Of a stretch of DNA of 25,567 bases, positions 6,788 through 14,119 are shown in pieces. The position numbers and the translations under genes were made by a program. Source of the stretch: DAOVGU01 sp030637775 [NCBI: bacterium]. GTDB taxonomy: Bacteria; Ratteibacteria; UBA8468. The stretch covers positions 1 through 25,567 of the forward strand of contig DAOWFY010000097.1 of the NCBI GenBank assembly GCA_030637775.1, given 5' to 3'. The notes under the pieces are model-generated. The model was not told the DNA's origin. It did not search any database and saw only the letters and a list, made by a program, of their open reading frames with translations. The stretch's first letter is position 1; each line of letters begins with the position of its first letter.

Positions 6788-8671
6788 ATGCCAAGAGGAG
6801 AGGAGTGGGGTAGAATCTTAATAGAAGAGAAGCTTATTATTCCCGAGCAACTTCAGAAGGCATTGGCTGCGGCCAGGAAGACTGAGCAACCCTTAGAAGA
6901 GGCTCTGGTTGACCTTGGTTTTCTTACCAAGGAGGAGGTCTATTCCTTCATTGCTAAAGAGAGTGGGATTCCTTACCTTGACCTTTCTAACTATATTGTT
7001 GACCCAGAGGTTGTCAAGCTTATCCCGGAGGAGCTCGTCACTAAGTACACACTTTTTCCCATCTTTAAGATTGGTAATACCTTAACTGTAGCTATGTCCG
7101 ACCCCACAAACTTCCTTGCTCTTGACGAAGTAAAGATGGAATCTAATTGTGAGATTGAAGCCTGTGTCAGTAGCATCTCGGATATTAAGATGGCCATTGA
7201 ACAAAGTTATGAAACTACCAGTTCTATGGAGATTCTCATCAAGAGTATGGGTAAAGAGGAGGCAACGGGAGTAGGGGCTATAGCCGATATCAGCGGAGAA
7301 GCCCCGATTACCAAGTTGGTTGATCTCATTATTGCCCAGGCGGCGCGAGATAGAGCCAGTGATATCCATATTGAACCGGATGAAGATATCCTGCGCATCC
7401 GCTTCAGAATTGACGGTGTTCTTTATGAAATTCCTTCTCCTCCCAAGCATTCAGAGCTAGCCATCATTTCCCGCATCAAGGTTCTTTCGTCTCTTGATAT
7501 TGCTACCACCAGAATCCCTCAGGATGGTCATATCAAGACAAGTGTAGATGGTAAAGAAATAGATATTCGTGTCTCCACCATTCCTACTGTCTATGGGGAA
7601 AATCTGGTTTTGCGGCTTCTTTCGGCTTCTAGTGCCCTCTTTAGATTGGAGCAACTCGGATTTTCTGCCGATGCTTTAGAGAAGTTTGAAGAGATGATTT
7701 CCAGACCCTGGGGTATTATTCTGTCTACCGGGCCAACCGGCAGTGGCAAGACTACTACACTGTATGCCTCATTGAACCGTATTAACAGTATGGAGAAGAA
7801 TATTATCACCATTGAGGATCCGGTGGAGTATCATTTAGATCTTATCAGGCAGATTCAGGTAGCCCCTAAGGTTGGACTCACCTTTGCTACTGGATTGCGC
7901 TCTATCGTGCGTCAGGACCCGGATATCGTTATGGTAGGAGAAATCAGGGATTTAGAGGCGGCCGATATCTCTATTCAAGCCGCCCTTACCGGACATCTTG
8001 TTTTCTCAACCTTACATACCAATGATGCTCCCAGTTCAGTAATTCGACTGGTAGATATGGGGGTGGCTCCATTTCTGATTGCCGGTTCCTTTACCGGAGT
8101 TATTGCCCAGAGGCTGGTGCGAAAAATCTGCGCCAAATGTAAGGAGAGCTATAAACCAAGCAAAGCCCTTTTGAGTAGTTTAGAGATACAGAAGAAGGAT
8201 GTTTCATTCTCTCGGGGAAAGGGATGTCGTTTCTGCAAAGGAACTGGCTACAAAGGCAGAGTTGCTCTATTTGAATTGATGCTAATGTCGGATAAGATTC
8301 GAGATTTAATTACGGCCAATGCTCCCGTTACTGCTCTCAGAAAACAGGCGGAGAAGGAAGGAATGAAGGGTTTAAAGGAGGATGGTCTGGGCAAGGCTTT
8401 GGCTGGCATTACCTCTATAGAGGAGGTAGCGAGAGTTACTGAAGCTAGAATTGATATTGGTAGGAAAGAGGAAATTCCTCTTGAGAAGAAAATTGCTGCT
8501 CAGAAAGAAGAAAAAGTAGGGGTTGCCCCCCTGCCCCTGATTAAATCAGGGGTAATCAGGGGTATCCAACCCGAGAAAGCTGATGACGCAAGAGCCCCCT
8601 CTTTTGTAAGTAAGACCATGGATCTCCGCGAATATCGGGAAAAAATAGCCAACTGGCTCGCAAAAAAATAA
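6788..8671 (+). CDS. pilB: PilB/MshE-type pilus extension ATPase
   Basis: This cytoplasmic hexameric ATPase powers pilin polymerisation. The 627-residue protein has an N-terminal GSPII_E_N/MshEN-like region (about 7-140), Walker A GPTGSGKT (315-322), the Asp box ITIEDPVEY (about 340-348), Walker B DIVMVGEIRD (379-388), the His box GHLVFSTLHTNDA (402-414) and four zinc-binding cysteines (448, 451, 480, 483). All are intact. The N-terminus resembles the c-di-GMP-binding MshEN fold (LI..KLI...QL..AL and LV..GFL), but the arginine of the consensus RLG is missing. About 70 residues after position 558 extend beyond the usual PilB end, and part of this tail comes from an embedded palindromic repeat. 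The ATG follows a GGGGGGAG ribosome site. The ExeA/MshM-like ATPase and pilC downstream give an MSHA-like neighbourhood. Confidence 0.96.
   Translation: MPRGEEWGRILIEEKLIIPEQLQKALAAARKTEQPLEEALVDLGFLTKEEVYSFIAKESGIPYLDLSNYIVDPEVVKLIPEELVTKYTLFPIFKIGNTLTVAMSDPTNFLALDEVKMESNCEIEACVSSISDIKMAIEQSYETTSSMEILIKSMGKEEATGVGAIADISGEAPITKLVDLIIAQAARDRASDIHIEPDEDILRIRFRIDGVLYEIPSPPKHSELAIISRIKVLSSLDIATTRIPQDGHIKTSVDGKEIDIRVSTIPTVYGENLVLRLLSASSALFRLEQLGFSADALEKFEEMISRPWGIILSTGPTGSGKTTTLYASLNRINSMEKNIITIEDPVEYHLDLIRQIQVAPKVGLTFATGLRSIVRQDPDIVMVGEIRDLEAADISIQAALTGHLVFSTLHTNDAPSSVIRLVDMGVAPFLIAGSFTGVIAQRLVRKICAKCKESYKPSKALLSSLEIQKKDVSFSRGKGCRFCKGTGYKGRVALFELMLMSDKIRDLITANAPVTALRKQAEKEGMKGLKEDGLGKALAGITSIEEVARVTEARIDIGRKEEIPLEKKIAAQKEEKVGVAPLPLIKSGVIRGIQPEKADDARAPSFVSKTMDLREYREKIANWLAKK
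8528..8567. repeat. CCCCTGATT palindromic repeat inside the pilB coding region
   Basis: CCCCTGATT (8534-8542) pairs perfectly with AATCAGGGG (8544-8552), followed by a second AATCAGGGG (8554-8562). It is translated in frame as PLPLIKSGVIRGI, residues 581-593, in a region absent from normal PilB proteins. Confidence 0.7.
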
Positions 8672-9015
8672 GGGAGGCAAGGAAGTTTCCTCCAGCGGGT
8701 CTCCTCAGCTATCGCTTCGTCGGTCAGGGTGCTCACTGTCTCGCACCCAATGCTGTCTCGTGCTCCTTATTCATCGCACAGCATTCGCTCGCAGTGATGT
8801 TCTCCCCTCTGGGGAGACACAGAGGGGACCGAGTTGCTTTAGTGTTTAAAACACTAATGAGAGGACTATTTCTGGAGGCGTGCCTTGTTAGCGACGAGCG
8901 GGCATGGTGTCCTCCGTAGCATTGGCGTAGGAGGACGAGCGAGGAGCAACGAGAGTGCAGTTTGCCTCGCTGGGGCAAACAAACGTGCCGCTGAAGAAGA
9001 TAGTCCGAACATATC
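8672..9015. other. 344-bp non-coding, hairpin-rich gap
   Basis: No convincing ORF on either strand; the short minus-strand ORFs show no domain. The stretch looks more GC-rich than its neighbours and is full of inverted repeats: TCTCCCC-TCT-GGGGAGA (8801-8817) and the overlapping, competing CCCCTCTG/CAGAGGGG (8804-8827), a 19-nt palindrome TTAGTGTTT/AAACACTAA (8839-8857), GTCCTCC/GGAGGAC (8909-8936) and GTTTGCC/GGCAAAC (8960-8980). It could be a decayed mobile element, a structured leader of the following ATPase gene or a small RNA. I cannot match it to a known RNA family. Confidence 0.6.
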
Positions 9016-9828
9016 ATGTATGAAGAATACTGGGAGTTGAGGGAGAAACCGTTTAGAAATACTCCAGATCCTCGTTTCCTTTACCATTCCTCCCAGCACG
9101 AGGATGCCCTGATGAAGCTTATCTATACTATTAATGAGGGGATGGGGGCGGGAATGATGACCGGCGTCTTTGGCTGTGGAAAGACCCTTTTAGGAAGAGC
9201 CCTTCTTAAGGATTTAGGGCCGGAGAAGTATAAGGTAGCCTTCATCACCAATCCTGTAGTTTCCTCTACTGAGCTCTTAAGGGCGATTGTCAGGAATTTA
9301 AAGGCTGCCTCATTGCCAACAAAACAGACAGAATTGCTCGCCGACCCCCTTTTGGAGAACCTTAATGAAATCTTTATGAATAACCTGCGGGATGGCAAGG
9401 AGACGGTTATAATAATTGATGAAGCTCATTCCATTCAGGATGAAAAAATTTTTGAGGAATTAAGGCTGCTTTTGAATTTCCAATTGGAGGATAGGTTTCT
9501 CTTTACCCTTCTTCTTTTCGGCCAGCCGGAACTAAAGGAGAAAGTGGCTAATCTGAAGCAATTGGAGCAAAGGATTGCCATCCGCTGCCACCTCGACCGA
9601 CTAAATGAGGAGGATACGGAAAAGTATATCCTTCACCGCTTGAAGGTAGCCGGAAAGGCAGAATCCATTTTTACCAAGGAAGCAATAAAATTAATCTTTG
9701 AGCAAACAGGAGGAATTCCCAGGCGAATCAACCATCTCTGCGATCTTTGTCTTTTGACCGGATATGGAAAAAGGGTAAAGGAGATTGATGAGAAGTTACT
9801 CAAGGAAGCCGCAGAAAAATTTGCATAA
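9016..9828 (+). CDS. ExeA/MshM-family AAA ATPase
   Basis: The 270-residue P-loop ATPase has the family's N-terminal block (WELREKPFRNTPDPRFLY), Walker A GVFGCGKT (50-57), Walker B VIIIDEAH (131-138), a FGQPEL sensor region and the C-terminal GGIPRRINHLCDLCL motif. ExeA of type II secretion is about twice as long, with a membrane segment and a peptidoglycan-binding domain; both are absent here. The size therefore matches MshM of the MSHA pilus. Its place between pilB and pilC supports a role in assembling or placing the pilus machine in the envelope, or as a pilus-specific regulator. The start ATG has no clear Shine-Dalgarno and follows the structured 344-bp gap; pilC begins 4 bp after its stop. 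The exact function is inferred, the family is firm. Confidence 0.93.
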   Translation: MYEEYWELREKPFRNTPDPRFLYHSSQHEDALMKLIYTINEGMGAGMMTGVFGCGKTLLGRALLKDLGPEKYKVAFITNPVVSSTELLRAIVRNLKAASLPTKQTELLADPLLENLNEIFMNNLRDGKETVIIIDEAHSIQDEKIFEELRLLLNFQLEDRFLFTLLLFGQPELKEKVANLKQLEQRIAIRCHLDRLNEEDTEKYILHRLKVAGKAESIFTKEAIKLIFEQTGGIPRRINHLCDLCLLTGYGKRVKEIDEKLLKEAAEKFA

Positions 9829-9831
9829 ACG

Positions 9832-11040
9832 ATGCCTACCTATAAATATCGTGTGCGGGACAGTTCCGGTAAGATTGTGACCGGAACGGTAGAGGCAGTT
9901 ACAGAGAGCGCCGCCATCAGCAACCTTGATGCTAGCGGGTATCTTCCCATCTCGGTAAGCTTACTCAAAGAAAAAAAATCGCTCTCCTTCTTGAAGGCAA
10001 GGATTAAGCCACGTGATTTAGTAATTTTTACAAGGCAACTGGCGACCATTGTGCGCTCCAGCATCCCAATTCTCTCCGGTCTTACCGCCCTTTCTGCCCA
10101 GACAGAGAATGAAGAGTTGCGCCGGATTCTTTCCGGAGTGAAAGCCAATGTAGAAGCAGGGTTAACCCTTTCCTCCGCGTTTGCTAAGTATCCTGATGTT
10201 TTTCCCGAACTCTATATTTCTACCATTAGGGCTGGAGAAACCGGAGGGGTGCTGGCTAAGATTCTGGAGAAGTTAGCTGAACTCTTAGAACATGAGGCAG
10301 AAACTGCTGCCAACCTGAAGTCTGCAGTGAGGTATCCGGTTAGCGTTATTGTTGCTCTTGTTTCTGCTTTCCTCTTCTTAACCGCGTTTATCATCCCCAA
10401 GTTTAGCTCTATTTACGCTTCTGCCGGCAGTGCCCTACCCTTACCCACAAGAATGTTGATTCTTCTTTCTGATATCCTGCGGCGCTACTGGTATCTTCTT
10501 ATCATCGGGATTTTCTTTATTATTTGGAGTCTCAGACGTTATATCAAAACAAAAAAGGGTCAATGGCAATGGGATGGTCTGAAACTAAAGATTCCAATCT
10601 TTGGACCTTTATTTATTAAGATGGCAATGAGTAGATTTGCCCAGATGCTTTCCACCTTAGACCAAAGTGGCCTTCCCATTCTCCGCACATTGGAGGTTGT
10701 CTCTAAAACGATTGGCAATGTAGTTATCGCAAAGGAGTTAGAAATGGTGAGAGAGAGTATTGAGGAGGGAAAAAGTTTAGCTGATCCACTTTTGGAAAGC
10801 AAACTCTTCCCGCCTTTAGTAAGCCATATGGTGGCCATTGGCGAGAGGTCCGGGACAATGGATGCACTACTTGACGATATCCAGCACTACTATGATACTG
10901 AGGTAAACAGCACAATTAAAAATCTCACCACTTTGATTGAGCCACTCCTAACTGTCGGCTTAGGAATAGCGGTTCTTTTTCTTGCTCTTGCGATGTTTCT
11001 GCCAATGTGGAATCTCATCAGTGTCTTCAAAGGAGGATAA
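9832..11040 (+). CDS. pilC: PilC/GspF inner-membrane platform protein
   Basis: PilC is the polytopic platform that works with PilB and PilMNOP to lift pilins out of the inner membrane. At 402 residues it has the usual length. The short N-terminal region begins PTYKYRVRDSSGKIVTGTVEA, as in most PilC/GspF proteins. Two T2SSF repeats follow (about 65-190 and 265-390) with hydrophobic segments near 165-190, 220-240 and 370-395. Family hallmarks include FTRQLATIVRSSIPIL, IRAGETGG and, in the second copy, MVAIGERSGTMDALL. The start is 4 bp after the ATPase stop, without a strong ribosome site of its own, suggesting coupling. The AAAGGAGG at its 3' end could serve a tiny ORF at 11043. Confidence 0.96.
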   Translation: MPTYKYRVRDSSGKIVTGTVEAVTESAAISNLDASGYLPISVSLLKEKKSLSFLKARIKPRDLVIFTRQLATIVRSSIPILSGLTALSAQTENEELRRILSGVKANVEAGLTLSSAFAKYPDVFPELYISTIRAGETGGVLAKILEKLAELLEHEAETAANLKSAVRYPVSVIVALVSAFLFLTAFIIPKFSSIYASAGSALPLPTRMLILLSDILRRYWYLLIIGIFFIIWSLRRYIKTKKGQWQWDGLKLKIPIFGPLFIKMAMSRFAQMLSTLDQSGLPILRTLEVVSKTIGNVVIAKELEMVRESIEEGKSLADPLLESKLFPPLVSHMVAIGERSGTMDALLDDIQHYYDTEVNSTIKNLTTLIEPLLTVGLGIAVLFLALAMFLPMWNLISVFKGG

Positions 11041-11042
11041 TA

Positions 11043-11126
11043 ATGGGAACCCGCACTACGCAAGGGATTTCAGATGAAGTGGCGAAAAGGTTGTTTGACA
11101 AAAGGATAAATTTGAGGTATAACTAA
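11043..11126 (+). CDS. Possible 27-residue small protein or spurious ORF
   Basis: ATG at 11043 is preceded by AAAGGAGG at a good distance, inside the last codons of pilC, and opens a 27-codon frame (MGTRTTQGISDEVAKRLFDK...) ending at TAA 11124-11126. No homology is recognisable, and it contains the pilin promoter. The ribosome site is the only reason to list it; translation is uncertain. Confidence 0.25.
   Translation: MGTRTTQGISDEVAKRLFDKRINLRYN
11095..11123 (+). promoter_or_regulatory. Strong predicted promoter of the pilin genes
   Basis: TTGACA (11095-11100), 17-bp spacer, TATAAC (11118-11123): the best -35/-10 pair in the window. Transcription from about 11130 would give a leader of nearly 60 nt before the first pilin ATG, suiting an abundant structural protein. 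Confidence 0.75.
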
Positions 11127-11145
11127 ATATGAAAGGAGAAATTCT

Positions 11146-11184
11146 ATGAACGGAGTGAGTTGCCATTATAAAAAAAGGAGGTGA
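11146..11184 (+). CDS. Possible 12-codon leader peptide before the pilin
   Basis: ATG 11146 lies 7 nt after AAAGGAG and reads MNGVSCHYKKRR before TGA at 11182. That TGA is embedded in the AGGAGGTGAG ribosome site of the first pilin, so a ribosome ending here could re-initiate at 11188. A six-codon frame (11129-11149, MKGEIL) overlaps its start as ATGA. The arrangement suggests a translated leader, but no evidence beyond the layout exists. Confidence 0.3.
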   Translation: MNGVSCHYKKRR

Positions 11185-11187
11185 GAA

Positions 11188-11589
11188 ATGAAGAAGTTTC
11201 TGAAGGAGCAGCGAGGCTTTACGCTTATTGAGTTGATTATGGTGATTGTCATCCTGGGTATTTTGGCCGCGGTGGCGATTCCTACCTATGTCAACCTTAA
11301 ATCTAAAGCGCAAGAAGCAGCAGAAGAGGGAGTTGTTGGAGGCGTAAGAGCTGCGATTTCTGTCTATTATGCCAGTACGGCTGCAGGCGGAACCGCTGCC
11401 TACCCTACCAACCTTGATAGTGTATCAGATACCGCTGACGCAGATAAAGACAACGCTTACTTTGATACGATTTTGCAGACAGGAATTACCTCGGAGTGGA
11501 CAAAGTCTGGCGATAGAGACGGCTATGTGGGTCCGAACAGTGGTTACTATAAATGGAACAGCACCACGGGGAAATTTTTAGAACAGTAA
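11188..11589 (+). CDS. pilA: Type IV major pilin, copy 1
   Basis: This 133-residue prepilin has a short positively charged leader MKKFLKEQRG and the cleavage/assembly motif G|FTLIELIMVIVILGILAAVAIP; Glu at mature position 5 is present. A short globular domain of about 95 residues contains no cysteine, so there is no C-terminal disulfide loop; the end (DGYVGPNSGYYKWNSTTGKF) is GspG-like in style. An ideal AGGAGG ribosome site and a strong promoter indicate high expression. The second copy begins 484 bp downstream and differs at about 13 residues. The prepilin peptidase needed to process it is not in the window. Alternative: a pseudopilin of a type II system, but the PilMNOPQ set nearby favours pili. 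Confidence 0.95.
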   Translation: MKKFLKEQRGFTLIELIMVIVILGILAAVAIPTYVNLKSKAQEAAEEGVVGGVRAAISVYYASTAAGGTAAYPTNLDSVSDTADADKDNAYFDTILQTGITSEWTKSGDRDGYVGPNSGYYKWNSTTGKFLEQ

Positions 11590-11612
11590 GGATAAAATAT
11601 ACATAGCTGTGA

Positions 11613-11636
11613 AAAGGAAGTGTTGGTACTTCCTTT
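11613..11636 (+). terminator. Hairpin after pilin copy 1 (terminator or processing site)
   Basis: AAAGGAAGT (11613-11621) and ACTTCCTTT (11628-11636) form a perfect 9-bp stem with a 6-nt loop, followed by CTTCTT rather than a clean T run. It may partly terminate or protect the pilin mRNA. Confidence 0.55.
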
Positions 11637-11671
11637 CTTCTTGGTGAATGAAATATCGGGGAGAGTGAGAA

Positions 11672-12073
11672 ATGAAGAAGTTTCTGAAGGATAAGAGAGG
11701 CTTTACGCTTATTGAGTTGATTATGGTAATTGTCATCCTGGGTATTTTGGCCGCGGTGGCAGTTCCTACCTATGTCAACCTTAAATCTAAAGCGCAAGAG
11801 GCAGCAGAGCAAGGAGTTGTTGGAGGGGTAAGAGCCGGGATTTCTGTCTATTATGCCAGTACGGCTGTTGGCGGGACCGCTTCCTACCCTACCAACCTTG
11901 ATGATGTGACAGATACCGCTTCCGCAGACAAAGACAACCCTTACTTTGATAAGATTTTGCAAACAGGAATTACCTCAGAGTGGACAAAGTCTGGCGATAG
12001 AGACGGCTATGTAGGTCCGAACAGTGGTTACTTTAAATGGAACAGCACCACGGGGAAATTTTTAGAACAGTAA
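11672..12073 (+). CDS. pilA: Type IV major pilin, copy 2
   Basis: This second 133-residue prepilin has leader MKKFLKDKRG, then FTLIELIMVIVILGILAAVAVP, with Glu5 retained. By my count it is about 90% identical to copy 1. The N-terminal helix and the last 35 residues or so are nearly unchanged, and differences cluster in the middle of the globular domain (SV/DV, SD/TD, DADKDNA/SADKDNP, T/K). It therefore may provide a surface variant, or a second subunit in a mixed fibre. Its ribosome site (GGGGAGAGTGAG) is weaker than that of copy 1, and no separate promoter is evident, so it is probably made at a lower level. The following hairpin resembles that of copy 1, showing that the duplicated unit included the downstream region. 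Confidence 0.95.
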   Translation: MKKFLKDKRGFTLIELIMVIVILGILAAVAVPTYVNLKSKAQEAAEQGVVGGVRAGISVYYASTAVGGTASYPTNLDDVTDTASADKDNPYFDKILQTGITSEWTKSGDRDGYVGPNSGYFKWNSTTGKFLEQ

Positions 12074-12101
12074 GGATAAGATGTGTAACTATCTGTGAGA
12101 A

Positions 12102-12138
12102 GGAAGAAAGGGAAAGTGGTGAGTCTTCCCTTTCTTCC
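12102..12138 (+). terminator. 13-bp stem hairpin after pilin copy 2
   Basis: GGAAGAAAGGGAA (12102-12114) pairs perfectly with TTCCCTTTCTTCC (12126-12138) around an 11-nt loop. It ends 6 nt before the next ATG (12145), with no long T run, so it could both stabilise the pilin mRNA and limit expression of the membrane protein downstream. Confidence 0.6.
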
Positions 12139-12144
12139 TGAGGA

Positions 12145-14118
12145 ATGAAATTCCATGATACTATAATTGAATTTTCTTTGCTCCTTCTCCTCCTTCTTGC
12201 CCCTTTCCATTATGGCGGTGGAGTTACGATTAGACCTCTTACCACCATAACAGTTCTTTCTCTTTCCCTCCTTTTAATCTGGTCTTTCAAAGGGATTAAA
12301 AAAGGCTCTTTTACTTTTTTCCCTACTCCATTAAATCTTCCCCTCCTTATCTTTCTTTTTCTTTCGCTTTTTTCCGTCTCCTATTCCATTGATAGATTTA
12401 TTACTCTTTATGGAGTTGTTTGTCTCTTTAATTTTGCCGTTTTCTTTTTCATCGTTATTAATACATTCTCATCAACTAAAGAAATAAAAAGTATTTTGCG
12501 GATTATCATTATTTTAGCAACCCTTCTTTCTCTCCTGGGACTCTTCCAATATTTTACAAACACTACTCCCTTTCCCTTTTGTAGCAGAGGGAGAGCTTAC
12601 AGCATCTTTATTACCCCCAATACCTTTGCCGCCTATCTTAATTTAATTCTTCCTCTTCTCTTCATTTTTTTCTTTATCTCTGAAAAAAAGAAATTCCTTT
12701 TGACGATAATCTTAGTGAACTGGCTTGCTTTTCTTGCTACCCAGTCAAGAAGCGGCTACATTTCTCTTTTTCTTTCTCTTCTCATTATTCTTCCTTTTTT
12801 AATAAGAAAAAGAAAAGATTTGCCAGGGTTTTCCTTTCGTTTTTTTATTCTTTTCTTCGCTCTTTTAATTTCAACAATTTTCTTCTTTCTTCAAAGCAGC
12901 ATCTTTATGAGAAAGGACTCTGTCCCAATCGCTATAGAAAGGAGTAAGGCTATCGTTAGTCCTTTTGAGGCTTCTTCTGCGCAGGCACGTCTTAAGTTCT
13001 ATAAGAGTGCGATTAAGGTTATTAAAAAATACCCTTTTTCCGGAACCGGATTCTATACCTTTCACCTTATCTACCCTTCGGTAAAGGACCCCAGTTTTCG
13101 AGGAACAACCCATTTTTATGTCCATAATGATTATCTGCAAATTTTCTCTGAATTGGGGATTTTTGGGCTAATTTCCTTTCTCTCTATAATTTTTCTCTAT
13201 CTTTATTTTAGTTTTTCTCTTTTAAAAAAACTTCCTAACTATCACCCCCTCCCTTCGAGGGAGGGGAAGACAGAGGAGGGGGCGTTTATACTCATTTTAG
13301 GAACTCTTGGTGGCTCCCTTTCCTTCCTTATTCATAGTTTCTTTGAATTTAATTTTTATATTATGGCATTGGCAATGATTCTCTTCTTCTATTTTGCTCT
13401 TTCTTTTATTGTTGCTAAACAAGTCGGTGTCTTAAAAAGTAGGGGTCGGAGAGGAAATTCCTATACAATCAAGATAAAACCTTCTCTCAAAAGACCTCTT
13501 TATTGCCTTGGACTCTTCTCCTTCCTGGTCGTTGCTTTTTTTGTTCTTTGCCCTCTCTTAAGTGAAATCTATACTAATCGTGGCAATGCCTTCTTCAGAA
13601 AGGGAGAATATAAAAAAGCAGAAAAACTATTGAGGAGAGCTCTTTTCTTCTGTCCCCTTGTTTCCAATTACCATACCAATCTTGCTAATACATATAATAT
13701 TCTTGGTAAAAGGGAAAGAGCAGAAGCAGAGTATAAAAAGGGAGTAAATTTAAGCCCTTATCGGGTAAGAAATTGTGCCGATTTTGGGCAATTCTATCTG
13801 GAAAGTCCTTTTGAAGAGGAGAGAGAAAAAAGTATATTTTATCTTAAAAGAGCAACCTTTCTTGACCCAAACTGCGAATTCTATAATTTAAGGTTGGGTA
13901 TTGCCTATAAAAAGTTAAAGAAACCAAAAAAAGCGATAGAACAGTTTCTGAAATATCAGAGATTCCATCCCGAAGACCTGAGGGTAAAGGTTTCTCTGGC
14001 AGAATGCTACCTTTCCTCGGGAAATAAGAAAAAAACTCTCTTTTATCTTCAGGAGGTCTTAAGCAGAAATCCCAAAAATAGAGTTGCTACTTCCTTATTG
14101 GAAAGGATAAGAGATTGA
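12145..14118 (+). CDS. O-antigen ligase (Wzy_C/TfpO-like) membrane protein with C-terminal TPRs
   Basis: This 657-residue protein has roughly a dozen hydrophobic segments up to about residue 480. It contains Wzy_C features: TQSRSGYISLFLSLL and a large loop ending in YVHNDYLQIFSELGIFGL, which carries the conserved His. About residues 480-650 form TPR helices (NLANTYNILGKRERAEAEYKKG, LRLGIAYKKLKKPKKAIEQFLK). The family transfers lipid-linked glycans to lipopolysaccharide or, in TfpO/PglL/PilO enzymes, to pilin. Being directly downstream of the pilins, as tfpO is in pseudomonads, makes pilin O-glycosylation a good hypothesis, but ligase versus glycosylase cannot be decided here. The start ATG follows a hairpin with only a crowded GAGG. 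A CCCCTCCC-TTCGA-GGGAGGGG repeat is translated in frame near residues 366-378. Confidence 0.85.
   Translation: MKFHDTIIEFSLLLLLLLAPFHYGGGVTIRPLTTITVLSLSLLLIWSFKGIKKGSFTFFPTPLNLPLLIFLFLSLFSVSYSIDRFITLYGVVCLFNFAVFFFIVINTFSSTKEIKSILRIIIILATLLSLLGLFQYFTNTTPFPFCSRGRAYSIFITPNTFAAYLNLILPLLFIFFFISEKKKFLLTIILVNWLAFLATQSRSGYISLFLSLLIILPFLIRKRKDLPGFSFRFFILFFALLISTIFFFLQSSIFMRKDSVPIAIERSKAIVSPFEASSAQARLKFYKSAIKVIKKYPFSGTGFYTFHLIYPSVKDPSFRGTTHFYVHNDYLQIFSELGIFGLISFLSIIFLYLYFSFSLLKKLPNYHPLPSREGKTEEGAFILILGTLGGSLSFLIHSFFEFNFYIMALAMILFFYFALSFIVAKQVGVLKSRGRRGNSYTIKIKPSLKRPLYCLGLFSFLVVAFFVLCPLLSEIYTNRGNAFFRKGEYKKAEKLLRRALFFCPLVSNYHTNLANTYNILGKRERAEAEYKKGVNLSPYRVRNCADFGQFYLESPFEEEREKSIFYLKRATFLDPNCEFYNLRLGIAYKKLKKPKKAIEQFLKYQRFHPEDLRVKVSLAECYLSSGNKKKTLFYLQEVLSRNPKNRVATSLLERIRD
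13246..13266. repeat. CCCCTCCC/GGGAGGGG hairpin repeat in a coding region
   Basis: CCCCTCCC (13246-13253), loop TTCGA, GGGAGGGG (13259-13266), followed by a G-rich tail (AGGAGGGGGCG). It is translated as HPLPSREGKTEEG within a loop between membrane segments, which is a tolerated place for an insertion. Confidence 0.65.
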
Positions 14119-14119
14119 A

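Noticed and set aside
8500-9099. Minus-strand ORFs of 77-94 codons in and around the pilB-ATPase gap
   Set aside because: Low-complexity translations, overlapping each other in different frames and running into antisense of real genes; better explained as non-coding structured DNA.
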